64,000 nucleotides of DNA from Balanoglossus misakiensis (Eukaryota > Hemichordata), in NCBI GenBank assembly GCA_040954595.2, contig CM082584.2, forward strand, positions 13,578,001 to 13,642,000, given 5' to 3'. The notes under the pieces were generated by a model, which was given only the letters and a program-made list of their open reading frames with translations, was not told the origin of the DNA and made no database searches. Positions 52,420 through 63,914 of the stretch are shown here, in pieces (the stretch's first letter is position 1; the number at the start of each line of letters is the position of its first letter). A program made the translations under genes and the position numbers.

Positions 52420-52582
52420 ACATGTTTGGCTGCAAAATACGCCTTGTCTCTGAGGAGTGTTGTAGCTTAAAGATGCACATCTCTGAGGAGCTGTCCTGGA
52501 AACCAAAATGTTCACATTAACATTGATTCTTGGCAGCTTTGAAAATTAAGGTTGATAGGCTAATATTTTGTATTCATCAACA

Positions 52583-52588
52583 AATAAA
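52583..52588 (+). terminator. Poly(A) signal of the NACHT-TPR gene
   Basis: AATAAA 164 bases after the stop codon at 52417-52419, a normal distance for a short 3' UTR. Confidence 0.55.
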
Positions 52589-53024
52589 ATGCACAACAGC
52601 ACAATCCGTTCACAATGAGAAAATGCCATTAGCTGAAAATTATACAAATGCAATACTCAAAAATATTAGAGGTATGTTTGCGGGAATTTAGATATTGAGT
52701 AAAATCTATGCAAATGAACTTTAACATACAAAGTCACTTTGACCTTTTTTTTCTTTATAGGTTTATGTTTTTTTAACGATTGTAAAGTTTGCTTTTTGTT
52801 AAAACATGTACATGTATTAGGATATATATTGTATGATAAACTTGTGATTGAGGCATGCCTCTGTTATACAGAAAAAAAGTACACCTTCTTTATATATTTT
52901 GTGCATAGTCAATGTAGAAGAATTTTTTGTATCAAACGTCATTTACATTTTCTTTTCTGTTTCTTTGTGTTTTTCTATGGAAGGTTTTGATTGTGGAGAC
53001 CTTTCCGTTGGACACAACTGAGTT

Positions 53025-53110
53025 CCCTTTCACCAACATGGTTTGGTCCAACTCCAATAATGTTTTCAATGGCAGTATTGGACCTTTTATACCGGGAAAG
53101 GGGGCGGTGA
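53025..53110. mobile_element. TTAACCC-TIR mini-element, copy 3 (degenerate)
   Basis: CCCTTTCACC, then ATGGTTTGGTCCAACTCC and GTTTTCAATGG follow the same order as in the intact copy at 57897-57977. Its ends are eroded (GGGAAAGGGGGCGGTGAATAA on the right). Confidence 0.5.
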
Positions 53111-53802
53111 ATAAATGTTACAGTTTCTCTTCATTAGTGAAATGAAACAAAAGGCCAGCATGTCTTTTTTCAACAAAGTAACAATGTAGTTTGCCAGACC
53201 TGTTGACACCAATAATGGTTGTTGTGTCTAACACCACACCACACAACAGATCAAGACTAATGACAGTGTATACAGAAAAACACATGTTACACGGGGACGT
53301 AATTCTGACATATTGATGTGACATCTGGGATATTAAGTTTTTGCCAAAAAGAAAGACACTGGAATAAAAGTCAAACATTTCTTTTCTCTTTGCTCACATG
53401 TGAATCAAAGATATGTACAAAAAACAATCCATCCAGAGTAAATGCAAGAAGATCACACATATTTGTTTATAAATAAATGTTGTATATACATGTATATTTA
53501 CTTGTATTGTTCAAATATCAAATGTATTATTTTGACATAACCATTGTTCATATCATATGTTAGCTGTTAATTCAAATGCATATAAAAGTCAGAGTCACTG
53601 ATTATTGTTATCTTGTGGCGTATCTATTCCCATTGGGGAATGTAAAGATTATTGACCTTTATTGGAGTTTCGTTCACGTCATTTTTTAACCCTTTTTGTT
53701 CTGTTTTTCCCTTGAAATTTGTTTTACTTCAATCTACTGTCGTTTAATATAATGTGTATAGCAATCGTTGCTCATATCAAAAGTTTTAAAAATATACATT
53801 TA

Positions 53803-53963
53803 GGGAGCCGTCATTATTTACGGCCTGGGGGGGTCGGAGGAATTACACTAGAAACTCCAAAATTTTGAGAAACCCCCCCTGCCAAGCATGCAGATTTTGA
53901 GAAACCCCCCCCCCTTGATTCCTCCGACCCCCCCCCCCCAGGCCATAAATAATGACGGCTCCC
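53803..53963. mobile_element. PIF/Harbinger-like MITE
   Basis: A 161-bp element with terminal inverted repeats of about 40 bp: the left end starts GGGAGCCGTCATTATTTACG and runs through GGCCT, a G-run and TCGGAGGAA; the right end is its complement, ending AATGACGGCTCCC. The trinucleotide TTA flanks both sides (53800-53802 and 53964-53966). A TTA/TWA target duplication with TIRs starting GG is typical of PIF/Harbinger DNA transposons. The centre holds a duplicated TTTTGAGAAACCCCCC motif. No coding capacity, so it is non-autonomous. Confidence 0.75.
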
Positions 53964-54216
53964 TTAGCGTTGAAAACAATCATTTTTTCCGATGTTTGGA
54001 TGAACTCGAAACAAAATGGTGACATACAAAAGTCATTAAGTTCTAGTGCGGGAATCGGTGTTTCCAATGCTCTTGGGTAAAATATTTCATCCATTGACCT
54101 GGGCGAGCTTCGTTTAGATCATTTTGAATTACTGTTTATGAATTGCGATGCATAAGTATTCGGGTTTTTTTGCGATAGAAGCACAAAAAAAGATCCACCG
54201 GTCGATTCAAAGATTT

Positions 54217-54229
54217 CCAAAATGGCGGC
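54217..54229 (+). promoter_or_regulatory. YY1-like site upstream of CZIB
   Basis: CCAAAATGGCGGC fits the YY1 consensus and lies 461 bases before the CZIB start codon. The same class of motif sits in the RAD17/P4HTM promoter at 28138. Its role as a start-site element is inferred. Confidence 0.4.
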
Positions 54230-54689
54230 ACGAGCGCATTCATTGTGTTTGGAGACACAAACTTTTTGACCCTTTTTTCGTGCTTTCTTTGTCTTCACTC
54301 GGGGTTGTCATTTTTATTATTCGGATATTAAGATGTCATGCGATTCGACAATAAACTCCAATTCTTCCAGAACTTAACAATTTCAAAGCATAGTTCGTAC
54401 ATATTTAGTACCACTTTGGCAGTAAGTAGCACTTGATGTTCAACCCATAGGCATAAGAAGCCCTACAAGTACAGGATGCCATTCATACCACAGTCCCCCA
54501 AATGACTGCCCTGTGTTATAAAAAAAGGTGGCGGCTTTGAAATGTGTCTATATACTGATCTCATTTTATGCTGCTTTTGTATATTTATTATATTTACACG
54601 TACTGCCTACGAGCATACTTTATTTGCCCTGCTGCGCCCGCCTGCGTTGTCTAGCAATAGCGCCCCCTCTCGACCTCTTTCATGTCAAC

Positions 54690-57148
54690 ATGGTGGTGAG
54701 TATATACGTGCATACCACACACTTCCGGGTGAAAATTAATAATTTCTCCCCTCTGTTTACAATAAATCTAACCAAAATAGAGTTCTTTTCCAGAAAATCG
54801 GCTTGCAGATAAAAGCAAATTTGGAAAATGTGACAAATTTGCACCCGGAAGGCGAAGATTTCAGATGGTATTTGAAGGTAAGGGCTTATAATAATCGTTC
54901 CAATCTTCCATGATTCAAATATTGTCAAACCTGTATTCTGCGATATTTTTTCAACGGACATGATGGGTGGATGAATGGAAAAATGCACCCAGTATTGTAA
55001 AATATCATAGTACTAAGCGAAACCTTCACATATAAGTCCGTGTGCCTCTTGGCATATTTATACATATGATTCCTTGTCTGACACTCATTTTTACACGGAA
55101 TTGGATTCAGATTCGTGTTCAGATTGATTCAGATGCATCGATAATGATTGTAGCAGTACGAGAGAGACTAGACTGCAGGATGAAATAATTAATAAAAACT
55201 TGGTCTTTTATGAGTCTATGATACAAATTATGCCAACTTCAAATTTCCCAAACAAATGGAATTTGTGGCCACTGTGTTTATCATGCTTTATTTGACATTT
55301 AAATTTGAAAAACAAAAGAACTCCACAGAAATAATATTGATGAATTCATGTTATTGTATTCATGCATACTTTCTAATTTTAGCTTAAATGCCTCAACTGT
55401 GGTGAGGAGCCAGACCATTTCCAGTATTTAAATCTGCTGGTGAGTATACTGTGCAGTTATATTTGTTGGTTTTAAAATCTGGTCACTCTGCAACTGAACC
55501 AAATGGGAGCAAGTTCAACTGATTAAAAATTTGCATTGTATTGAAATTGACTCGTAAAATGTATTGTTTCAGGAAAGTGCTCCCTTGAAAGGAGGGCGAG
55601 GGAGTGCGAGTCTGGTTGTAAAATGCCGATTGTGCAGCCGTGATAACTCCATAGGTAATTCAAATTCAGTACTTTGTCTGTTTAGTAATGTTGACATAAT
55701 AAAAAATTAGCACGTCCGATCTTTCTGTGTGAACCTCAATAACATTTCCCTACGTATCAGGCCGAATTGGAAGATTGGATTCCGATGGGACGTGTCTGAA
55801 AAAGTGAGCAAGGAGCAGCCAGGAAAAGATGTGAAGTGGCAGCAAAATGAGAGAGTGTGTCTATAAATGCAAACTGTCTAGCCGGATATTACTTGGAAAT
55901 CAGCTTCAGCTGATTTAAAAGATAATCATCCCCTCATGCCTCTTAAGTAGACTCCTACAGGCAAAATTACACTCTACTGTGTGTATTGCCAATTACATTG
56001 TTTTTGCCAACAAAATAAAACTGGGATCATTCATAGGTGATATGCAGTCTGATTAAAATCTATTGGTTGATCTTTTCTTTTGAATCATATTACGGGCCTC
56101 CCTTCCCCTTGGTTGAGAACTGTGGAAGAAATGTTTGGACACCTGCATCACCCAAAATCTATCAGACTATTGAGGAAGACATTCTAAATACAATTGTATA
56201 CTCATAACCACTATGATAATCATTTTAATCCATTTACATAGTTTTAGATTTGATGGCTCTATGTACCTTTTATCCATGGTACCTACTCGCCATCAAGCAT
56301 GTTATTAAGCTTTTTGTATATTTCACTTGCTATGCATGATTAGTCATCTGTGCATCAATGCTGATGTTGACAGTTAAAAATAGATTTAGATGAAAATACA
56401 GCTAAAGATAGAACATTTGTAGGGTACAGCAGGTGGAGATCTGTATTTGTAATGAGCAGATATGGGAAAAATAGTTTATATAACATTTTACAATTATCTA
56501 CACTACAGATATAATCAAAGAGAGCATTCGGTCTTACAATGCTGAAGATAATCTCAAGTTCAAGACCATGGTGACTTTTGATTGCCGTGGGACTGAACCT
56601 GTGGATTTCTCACCAAGAGTAAGTGCATTGCTGCATTCACATAAACACCATTGCTATAGACTGACACAAGTCTCCATGTATGGTTTTGTATTACACTGTA
56701 TTGTATTGAATTGTGGCATATCGACTTTCCCACAGATTTCTATTTCAATTCTTGTGATTGCATATTGACACAGGTCATTCACATGTCTTTTAATTATTGT
56801 GCTTCTATTTTAGACTGGATTTGCTTGTAAGGGAGCGGAAACTACCAGCACATTCGAAGTTGACCTACAAGAGAAGGTAACGTTTTAAATCTGTGTTGAA
56901 AAGTGAAAAATAGAGAGATTGATGCCACTTGTCCTAATGTCACTTCAATGGTTTGTGGACTACATTTGCAAATCAACCTTTTCTATCTACCAGAGTTTTA
57001 CAAATCTGAACATGGATTGAATTTTCAGATTAATTCAGTGATTTTATGTTGTTTTTTTTCCTCACAGGAATGGGTTGATTACGATGAAAAGGCCAAAGAA
57101 TCGGTTGGAATCTATGAAGTGGAGAGTAAGTTTGTCAAAATACATTGA
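54690..57148 (+). CDS. CZIB: CXXC-motif zinc-binding protein (CZIB / C1orf123 family)
   Basis: Seven coding exons keep frame: 54690-54695 (only ATGGTG), 54794-54877, 55383-55439, 55573-55654, 56509-56618, 56814-56876 and 57068-57148. They give 160 residues, the family's usual length. Zinc ligands are two CxxC pairs, C33/C36 (KCLNCGE) and C67/C70 (KCRLCSR). Conserved family segments are [42 protein letters not shown] and [16 protein letters not shown]. The human protein is a small zinc-binding protein whose cellular role is poorly defined. A donor-like GAGAGTAAGT near the end of the last exon was not used, because reading through gives the family's terminal SKFVK and a stop. All junctions are GT-AG. 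Confidence 0.93.
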
Positions 57149-57312
57149 ATTGATGAGGCCACAGAGAAAATGATCTCAGTGTTTTGACATCCTGTAGGCA
57201 GCATGCTGGAAGAATAACGCTGATGAAAAGATTATATGTTGATTATTGTAATAGAAACCAGGATATAAAAATTCCAAAATGGTGCAGATTTGAAATGAGT
57301 ATTGGGGACATA

Positions 57313-57318
57313 AATAAA
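57313..57318 (+). terminator. Poly(A) signal of CZIB
   Basis: AATAAA 165 bases after the stop codon at 57146-57148, a typical distance. Confidence 0.55.
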
Positions 57319-57896
57319 TTTTTGTGTTCATTTATTTTCTAGTCCATTTTCTGATCAGCTTGGCTTGGCTGAGCATGTTGATATAATGAAATGGAAAACT
57401 CAAATGTGAAATTTGCAAAATGCATATGATTCATTGCTTGAAAAGCCCTTGTGATAAGTCTTCGATACCTAGTAAGACATAAAAGATTGTGGATTGTGTT
57501 CAATCAGGTTTTTGTTTTGTCTTCTTATGATTTGTTTTATTTTGCCTGTTTTGTTCTGATTATGCTCTCTTTTGGTAGAAGCCACAATTGTATGAGATGT
57601 GCCTAACATAGTTCATGGTAATTTGTGCGAAAGATTTACTATTTTTTTTCATTGATTTTAATGTGTAATATTGACAAGGTCCTGAAGTCTTATCTAATTA
57701 TATGATGTGTTTAATTGTTGCATTATTTATGTGTTTAGAAATGATTTCATATCTTTTCAATGGACGGGTTTGGATGTACGAAGTAGGTCAACCCATTCTT
57801 TCTGTATTCCTGACATATCAATCCACCTCAAGACATTTCTGTCTCAAAAATAAATCTTATTGCCCAACTCATCTTTCCTGTCTGTGTAATTGTGTT

Positions 57897-57977
57897 TTAA
57901 CCCTTTTACCTCAATGGTTGGGTCCAACTCCATTGTTTTCAATGGTGGAGTTAGAAAACTGGGGGTGAAAGGGTTAA
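57897..57977. mobile_element. TTAACCC-TIR mini-element, copy 4 (best preserved)
   Basis: 81 bp from TTAACCCTTTTACC to GGTGAAAGGGTTAA, 14-bp inverted ends with one mismatch. The interior, GTCCAACTCCATTGTTTTCA, is shared with the copy at 53025. It lies downstream of CZIB. Confidence 0.65.
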
Positions 57978-58513
57978 GGTAGTCTGTGGCTTGGGGACTA
58001 CTTTTCAAAAAAATTGATAATCCTCATTTGTGAGGAGTCTTTTTGAAAACAGAGAATGGCGGCCATTTTGAATTTCAAATTTTAGACAATTAGTTATTCC
58101 TATTTTTTTTACACTTCCAGGCACTTTGGGGTGAATCTTCATGACTACTGAAGGTTACATCTATTAAACATTCACATCTTGAACAGATGATTATTTGTTG
58201 ATGTAATTAGATGTTTAAGTTTGTCAAAAAGTGCAATTGCTGGTTATCCGGATTGACCTTTGCGTAAATTACAGTGCAATCAATAATTCTGTAGATTCCA
58301 ATAGCTGTGTTGCCCTTATTTTTGCAATGATGATGCAAATATAAAATTAAAAAAATATTACATGATTAAACAAATTGACAGGTGTACATTGCCTGTCTGC
58401 CTTAAGTGAATCCAATTTATTTTCTATCAATCATGTCAGTTATTAATTTTCAAATGTCAAATTGGCCTTACTTTGAAATAAAATGTCACACGCTGACCTC
58501 AACTGTTTCTAAG

Positions 58514-58588
58514 GGATGTAAAGGAAGTTATGTGATCGTGGTACAAGACATTGCAGTTGGAGAAACCCTGGAACTGTCTGTCAGATAA
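58514..58588 (+). other. Unassigned exon-like open segment
   Basis: Behind a passable acceptor (CTGTTTCTAAG at 58503-58513) a frame reads GCKGSYVIVVQDIAVGETLE and a few more residues to a stop at 58586-58588. The residue mix looks like a real terminal exon, but I recognise no family and see no upstream exon in phase. It does not fit as an alternative end of CZIB, because that junction meets a stop at once. It may be chance or a relic. Confidence 0.2.
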
Positions 58589-59895
58589 AAATCTTCTCTA
58601 AAGCTTTAAAGGATCTGAAGGATCAGCAAGTGCATCTCGCTTGTTTTACGATCTCACATTTGCAAACTATATATGTGGTAGAGGCATGTATTCAAATCGT
58701 TATCACGCACTGGCATGAATGACTTACATCCAGATCCCACCATCTTAACACCTCACAATAATTGAAGTGACAACTAGGTATAAATTTAAACCCCAGGGGG
58801 TTAAACTGTCATGTGTTTGAACTGGACTGACAGGTACTTGAATGACACTTTTGACACATTTAATTTATCACATAATCCATGCAATTGTGCATATGCCTTG
58901 GCCATCCATCTATCAGACATTTATTCCGAGTTTACACACATCTCGTGTCTCTGAAAGACGCCACTCTCCACGGTAATGAAATGTCAAATGCATTTCCAAA
59001 CGATTGAGAACTTCTGACAACCAGACTGGTCCCAGTACGAACATCCATTGTCACATCTAATCTACAATAGGAGCTTTGTATTACATTTCATGGGCATAAC
59101 CTATACAGGTTCAGAGAAGCAGCAAAAACCAAAAATCCAACTGACTGCCTTGGCTGACTTTGAGACACTTTTATTAATCTATTTATGAATTTATTTGTTT
59201 ATTTGTTTGGTTAGATGGCTTTGTCATCATCGACTCATTTTGTATAGAAGCATAAGGAGTGAAATTGAATGATATCTCCCGAAAGGAAAAATAGATGAAA
59301 ACAGTGCTTCGGTTACTGCTGGGACTTGAACTATGTGGAAGTATGAGTCAGTTATCGAATCAAACACTCGAATTTATTTTTGAACATTTTGTTACCAGGT
59401 TCAGGTAATTTTATCACGTGAGAAGGAATGACAGAAAAACAGTCATTATCTGTCGTGTGACAATGCGATCTTTTGATGGACATTGGATGAATTCAAATAG
59501 TGTTAAACTCGTCAGAATTTTCGAAAATATTGTGGAAATTCATTACTAAAACGGCCATTAATGATAAAAGCGCCTGTCCGTCTAGACTTTGGGACGCGCG
59601 TGCACTCGTCCTCTGAAATGCGGGTCCATCGCTCGTTCCAATATTGATATCGCGGTAAAATCAGGAAACGTGCAATGGCAGTAGATGGCTATGAGCCAGA
59701 AGCTAACCGGAAGATTTACGCAACGATCAAGCAAAGATTCCGGATAGAAGACTATGCATGAGTCCTAACTCGGACAAGAAGGTTATTCCGTTGGAAATAT
59801 CTCAGTCAACTGTTATCTTTCCCTTTCTTTTACTTTCTTACTCAAAATAGGGAGTGTGCAAGGTAGAAATCACAAAAATAAACACGCTGGCCAAC

Positions 59896-59960
59896 CCCGT
59901 GTCAATTTCTTGCGGCCATACCCGTGTCAATTTCTTGCGGCCATCCCGTGTCAATTTCTT
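59896..59960. repeat. Tandem repeat, 24-25 bp unit, 2.6 copies
   Basis: CCCGTGTCAATTTCTTGCGG plus CCAT(A) starts at 59896, 59921 and 59945; the third copy stops after the TTTCTT. The copies are nearly identical, so the array is young. Confidence 0.85.
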
Positions 59961-61464
59961 GAAATGGGTATAGGTTGCCCATTTTCGATATGCTTGACAA
60001 GCAATTAACATATTTTCTATTAAAGTTTATCAACAAGTGGATTCATCACAGCAATATGGAATGCGTGTGAACACGTAATTCGTGATGCGTACAACACGAG
60101 CAGCTATGTTCCACTGAGCCGCACAGCAAATTTACAATCTAAGGTGTCAGCTCTAGGCGCTTACAAACATGTCAGTGTTGTAATTCTTGTAAAGACCCAA
60201 GCTCCTGAAATACAGCTTTCATTGTGATGCGATCCCCCGCTACCTGTAACGATTTATCACCGTTGCATTCACAGCTATACATTATGCAGGTACGCTGCGA
60301 TGCACTGTGACGCCGACACGATTGAGACTGTTTGGCACAAACATTGAGTGTTGTTTCAGATGGTCTGGTTATTTTTTGATCGGGGTATAATTTTGTCATC
60401 CTTCTAAATGTGGATGTGTTAATACCTGATGCTAGTCAGCCATCAATGCCATGCTTTTACTCACGTACTCATGTGGGCTTCTAATTAATTTATGATATCA
60501 AGGTTAACTTTTTATACAGTTCTAATTCCGTTCGTTATATTCCATTAATTTTCTTTTGAAATTTCCAGCTGTTAGATAAATTATTACTCATTATTAAGCC
60601 TTATTATCATCGTCGTCGTTCTTTAGCAACAATGCATCGTCGAATAATTAAGGTCAACAAAAAAAACGCACCTGTGAGGTTTTGCAAATGAAGCCCTATT
60701 ATCCAGGTCCCATAACTGAACAATAGATCAAACTACATTCTGCAATTCCTGAGCACACGTGCTTTCTTTCTATATATGTATGCATATAATTAATCACACA
60801 TATGTCGACAATGTATTGGAGTATTGCAGACGTGCGTCCCTGCAGCAATTATTCTGCTAAGAGAATAACAATTGATGATTGTGTATTTATTTGAACCATA
60901 AGTATGTCTGTTTTGTCTCTCCCGGCTCATAAATTTGATGCGAGAGGCGACACGAATCTGCGTTTTGTTGAGATAACACGGAACACGTACTAGCTGACGA
61001 TATTGCTGTTCCGCGACGGCAGCTGTGCGTGTTTAGCGCTTTGCATGGGCCAGACGTTGCAATGAATTAAAAATTCAGTTTTATTTTTAAAATGCGCATT
61101 CTCCGGCCCGTGTGCAATGTTTGAAAACATAACAATGCATTTTATATAAGGTCTGTGTCACAACAGTAAAAGAACACCGTACGGGCTTAAACTGTTCATA
61201 ACGATGAATAGCTGATGCGATATGTTGACAACTCTGAGGATGAAATATATTCTGTTCGACTAGGCCTTAGTGCTGTGCTTAAATAGTGAAGACTAATTAT
61301 TGAAAAATAAACACAAATAAATGAAAACAAAATTACGTTGTTCGCCGCCTGGTCGATTATGACGTGAACTCAATTTGCGAAATCGAGGCTATCGAGACTA
61401 CATAGATGCATCTGCAAACAGAACAACGAGTTATTTTGCCGCCGGGACTTCAACAGTTTGCGAA

Positions 61465-63914
61465 ATGACATGCCTGAAACACGCACTGTTTCAGTTTTGT
61501 CTCGTGTTGCTGTGTTTTGAGGACACCTCTCGGATGAGAAGCTCTACGCACGACAGATTTCACAAGAACATGGATGTGGATGCCGACAATGAGTATTGTA
61601 CATCCGCGGAGTGTGGCTCCGAAACCGGGAGAAACTTGGTAAGGTTGAACGGAATCAAGGTAAGCTTCTTCAACCCGCATAAAATAATATTATGTGTCGT
61701 TTTCAAATCTACAAAAATATCCCGTCGAGTAAATCATAATAATATATCATTCGACCAGGTAGATAGGTTGATATTTCTCTCGATGTTAAAATTTTCATCC
61801 TGTAAATTCAAAGCACAGGCAAAATTTTGCCGGCTTAATCGGGACATGGCAAACCGATGGTAGCAAGGCATTTTATCACATTGTTTGATGTTTACAAATT
61901 GTGCCGGTACGTACGCCCTCCATGTGAAAAGTGTGTGTTATTAGATGCTATCTACCTCCTTTATAATGTATTTGTTTGTCTATCACAACAACAATAACAA
62001 CAACGCCAATAATAAGCACAACCCAAAGGGTCATATATTTCATCCTCAGAGTTTGGTCAAGAATCTTGACCAGTAGATGAAACTTCAATCTAGAACGTTC
62101 ATTACGTATATATACTCTTATTCCTAATTAAGCCCGTAATCCTAATTGCAAATGTGGAAGAGATGGGGATTCGTTATATCTACTCAGTTCACCAGAGCAG
62201 AGCGCCATGAATACTTTGAGTCTCTTCGGAGTTGCGGAAACTGCACGCCCTTGGAGACGGTTATTTTTAATTTTTCATTTCTTCATTTCCTTTGCAGGTT
62301 GGCTACTCTCGAACTCTGAAACTGACACCGGGAACGACACACAAGCTCGTCACAATAAATTTGAAACCGTTAATATTCGGTGGGCTGTTAATTTTTTGTT
62401 TGTTTAAAAGTATAATCAATACAGTTATGATGTAATGAATTATTAATATGACCACGGATAGCTAGCTAATCAACAGAACTCGAGTCCCTGGGGAAAACAG
62501 GCTTGTTTCTTGCTCTTGGGTAAAGCACTGAACATCAGAAGTGATGGATTTCATTTTTTCATTATCTCTAGAGTTGAGAATGAAATCAACCCACCCACCC
62601 AATTGGCAAATGGTAATCAGGCAAAAATGTTCACAAAGTTATTAGAGCATGATCGGCTAAAGTATTAAAGGAGAATTTCCATTTAATATCCTTTTGGAGT
62701 TACTGTTCTACGCAACACGCCACAGGTGTTATGTTCTTAATGTACGGTTTAGCCGCAAGCCATTTCCAAAATATTTACTTCATGCATAGACAGCGCTAAA
62801 TCTTACAATGCAGCTGTTAACACTGATGCGAGAAGAAATCACATTAAGAAGACCTCGTTCTGTGTGTTGGGAAACACTATTTCCACAGTGATGCAAAGAC
62901 ATTAGTATATTAAATTATTAAAAATTAAAATTGGAATAATCATCATGCATCCTCTGGAGCAGTCACGAGTAAAAATACTTCAAATGATGGTCGATCTAGC
63001 AAGCTGTTGTTATATACATTAAAAACCAAAAACATTTGGATCACGGTGATCATTCAATACTCATTTACAAATGGAGGTTTTAATCTGGATAATGAAACGT
63101 TAATTCAAAAAGCTGTCACGTCGGATTTTCTAAGACTGTGCGTGTCAGTGATGGATGTGACGTTGACACGCAGTCAGGTTTAATGGGGTGGTTTTCAAAA
63201 CATTAGAAAAATGGTGAAGTTTAAAAATAATAGATATTCGCGTAATCCAGTTTCCGCCGAAAACCGAATAGCTTCAGGTTTCATATTGTGCTATTAAGAA
63301 CTATGGGGAACCGATAAAATACTCCAAGTGACGTTATTGATTCCGATATGCCATGCTCTGATTGATGTTCTTATAAGCGATATAACTACCAAGCAAAAAG
63401 ACATCTGCGTCATAATAATCGCGATTCACTTTGCACATTATCCAGAAAAAAAAATGAAAGAGTGTTTCCAACTTTAACTAAAACGCATTAATATTTCAAG
63501 CATTTCTTCTCAGGCCAGTTTAATAACCGGGTCAATATCCTACAGGGACAGTGAAGCATCAGTCGAGTTCCTTGCTGCCAACAGTTTCAACTTGTCACCT
63601 CACATTTCTTCGACCACCTGCCATCGTTTTATTTTGAATTCTGCGTCAGAACTTCGTTGAATTCTAATTTAATAGGACCGTTCAGAGGTTAATGTACTTT
63701 ACGAGAGATGGCACATTTCGCGAATGAACTATTTTTAAACTTGTCTCTTCCAGAAATCCCAAACTTTTTAAACGACGAAGAGTGTGACCACTTCATCCAA
63801 CTAGCCAAAAATAAAGGCCTACACAACAGTACCACACGTCCGGGACCAGGGAAGTCAAATCGGCGAATGTCACTGTTTGACTTCAACGATGACAAGAAGA
63901 TAGATTTGAACGAG
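61465..63914 (+). CDS. P4HTM: Transmembrane prolyl 4-hydroxylase (P4HTM-like), copy 2, 5' part
   Basis: Three exons with consistent phases: 61465-61659, 62298-62379 and 63754-63914. The next donor (GAG|GTTAGT) is in place, so the gene continues off the right edge. ATG 61465 is the first Met before a hydrophobic segment (ALFQFCLVLLCF); it acts as signal anchor. Exon 1 ends EYCTSAECGSETG...GIK, matching EHCSGEECQYDEG...GVK of copy 1. Exon 2 (82 nt) reads VGYSRTLKL...THKLVT...LKPLIF. Exon 3 reads EIPNFLNDEECDHFIQLAK and ends in EF-loop DFNDDKKIDLNE. Copy 1 has a long acidic insert before this loop; copy 2 instead has a shorter Pro/Lys/Arg-rich one (RPGPGKSNRRM). The catalytic exons lie outside the window, so activity cannot be judged. 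Confidence 0.85.

Larger units (their letters stand above)
52420..54689. other. Intergenic region between the NACHT-TPR gene and CZIB
   Basis: AT-rich spacer holding the 3' UTR of the NACHT-TPR gene, a decayed mini-element near 53025-53110, the Harbinger-like MITE at 53803-53963, and the upstream region of CZIB with a YY1-like site at 54217-54229. Open frames here are T-rich or low complexity and have no exon-like borders. Confidence 0.5.
57149..61464. other. Intergenic region between CZIB and P4HTM copy 2
   Basis: About 4.3 kb with the CZIB 3' UTR, mini-element copy 4, the unassigned segment at 58514, a 24-25 bp tandem repeat at 59896-59960 and the upstream region of the second P4HTM-like gene. 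The rest is AT-rich and shows no recognisable coding sequence. Confidence 0.5.

Noticed and set aside
53843-54094. Gly-rich minus-strand open frame
   Set aside because: It lies mostly in the G/C runs and inverted repeats of the Harbinger-like MITE; low complexity.
57121-57128. Donor-like GAGAGTAAGT in the last CZIB exon
   Set aside because: Reading through gives the expected C-terminal SKFVK and a stop at 160 residues; splicing there has no in-phase acceptor.
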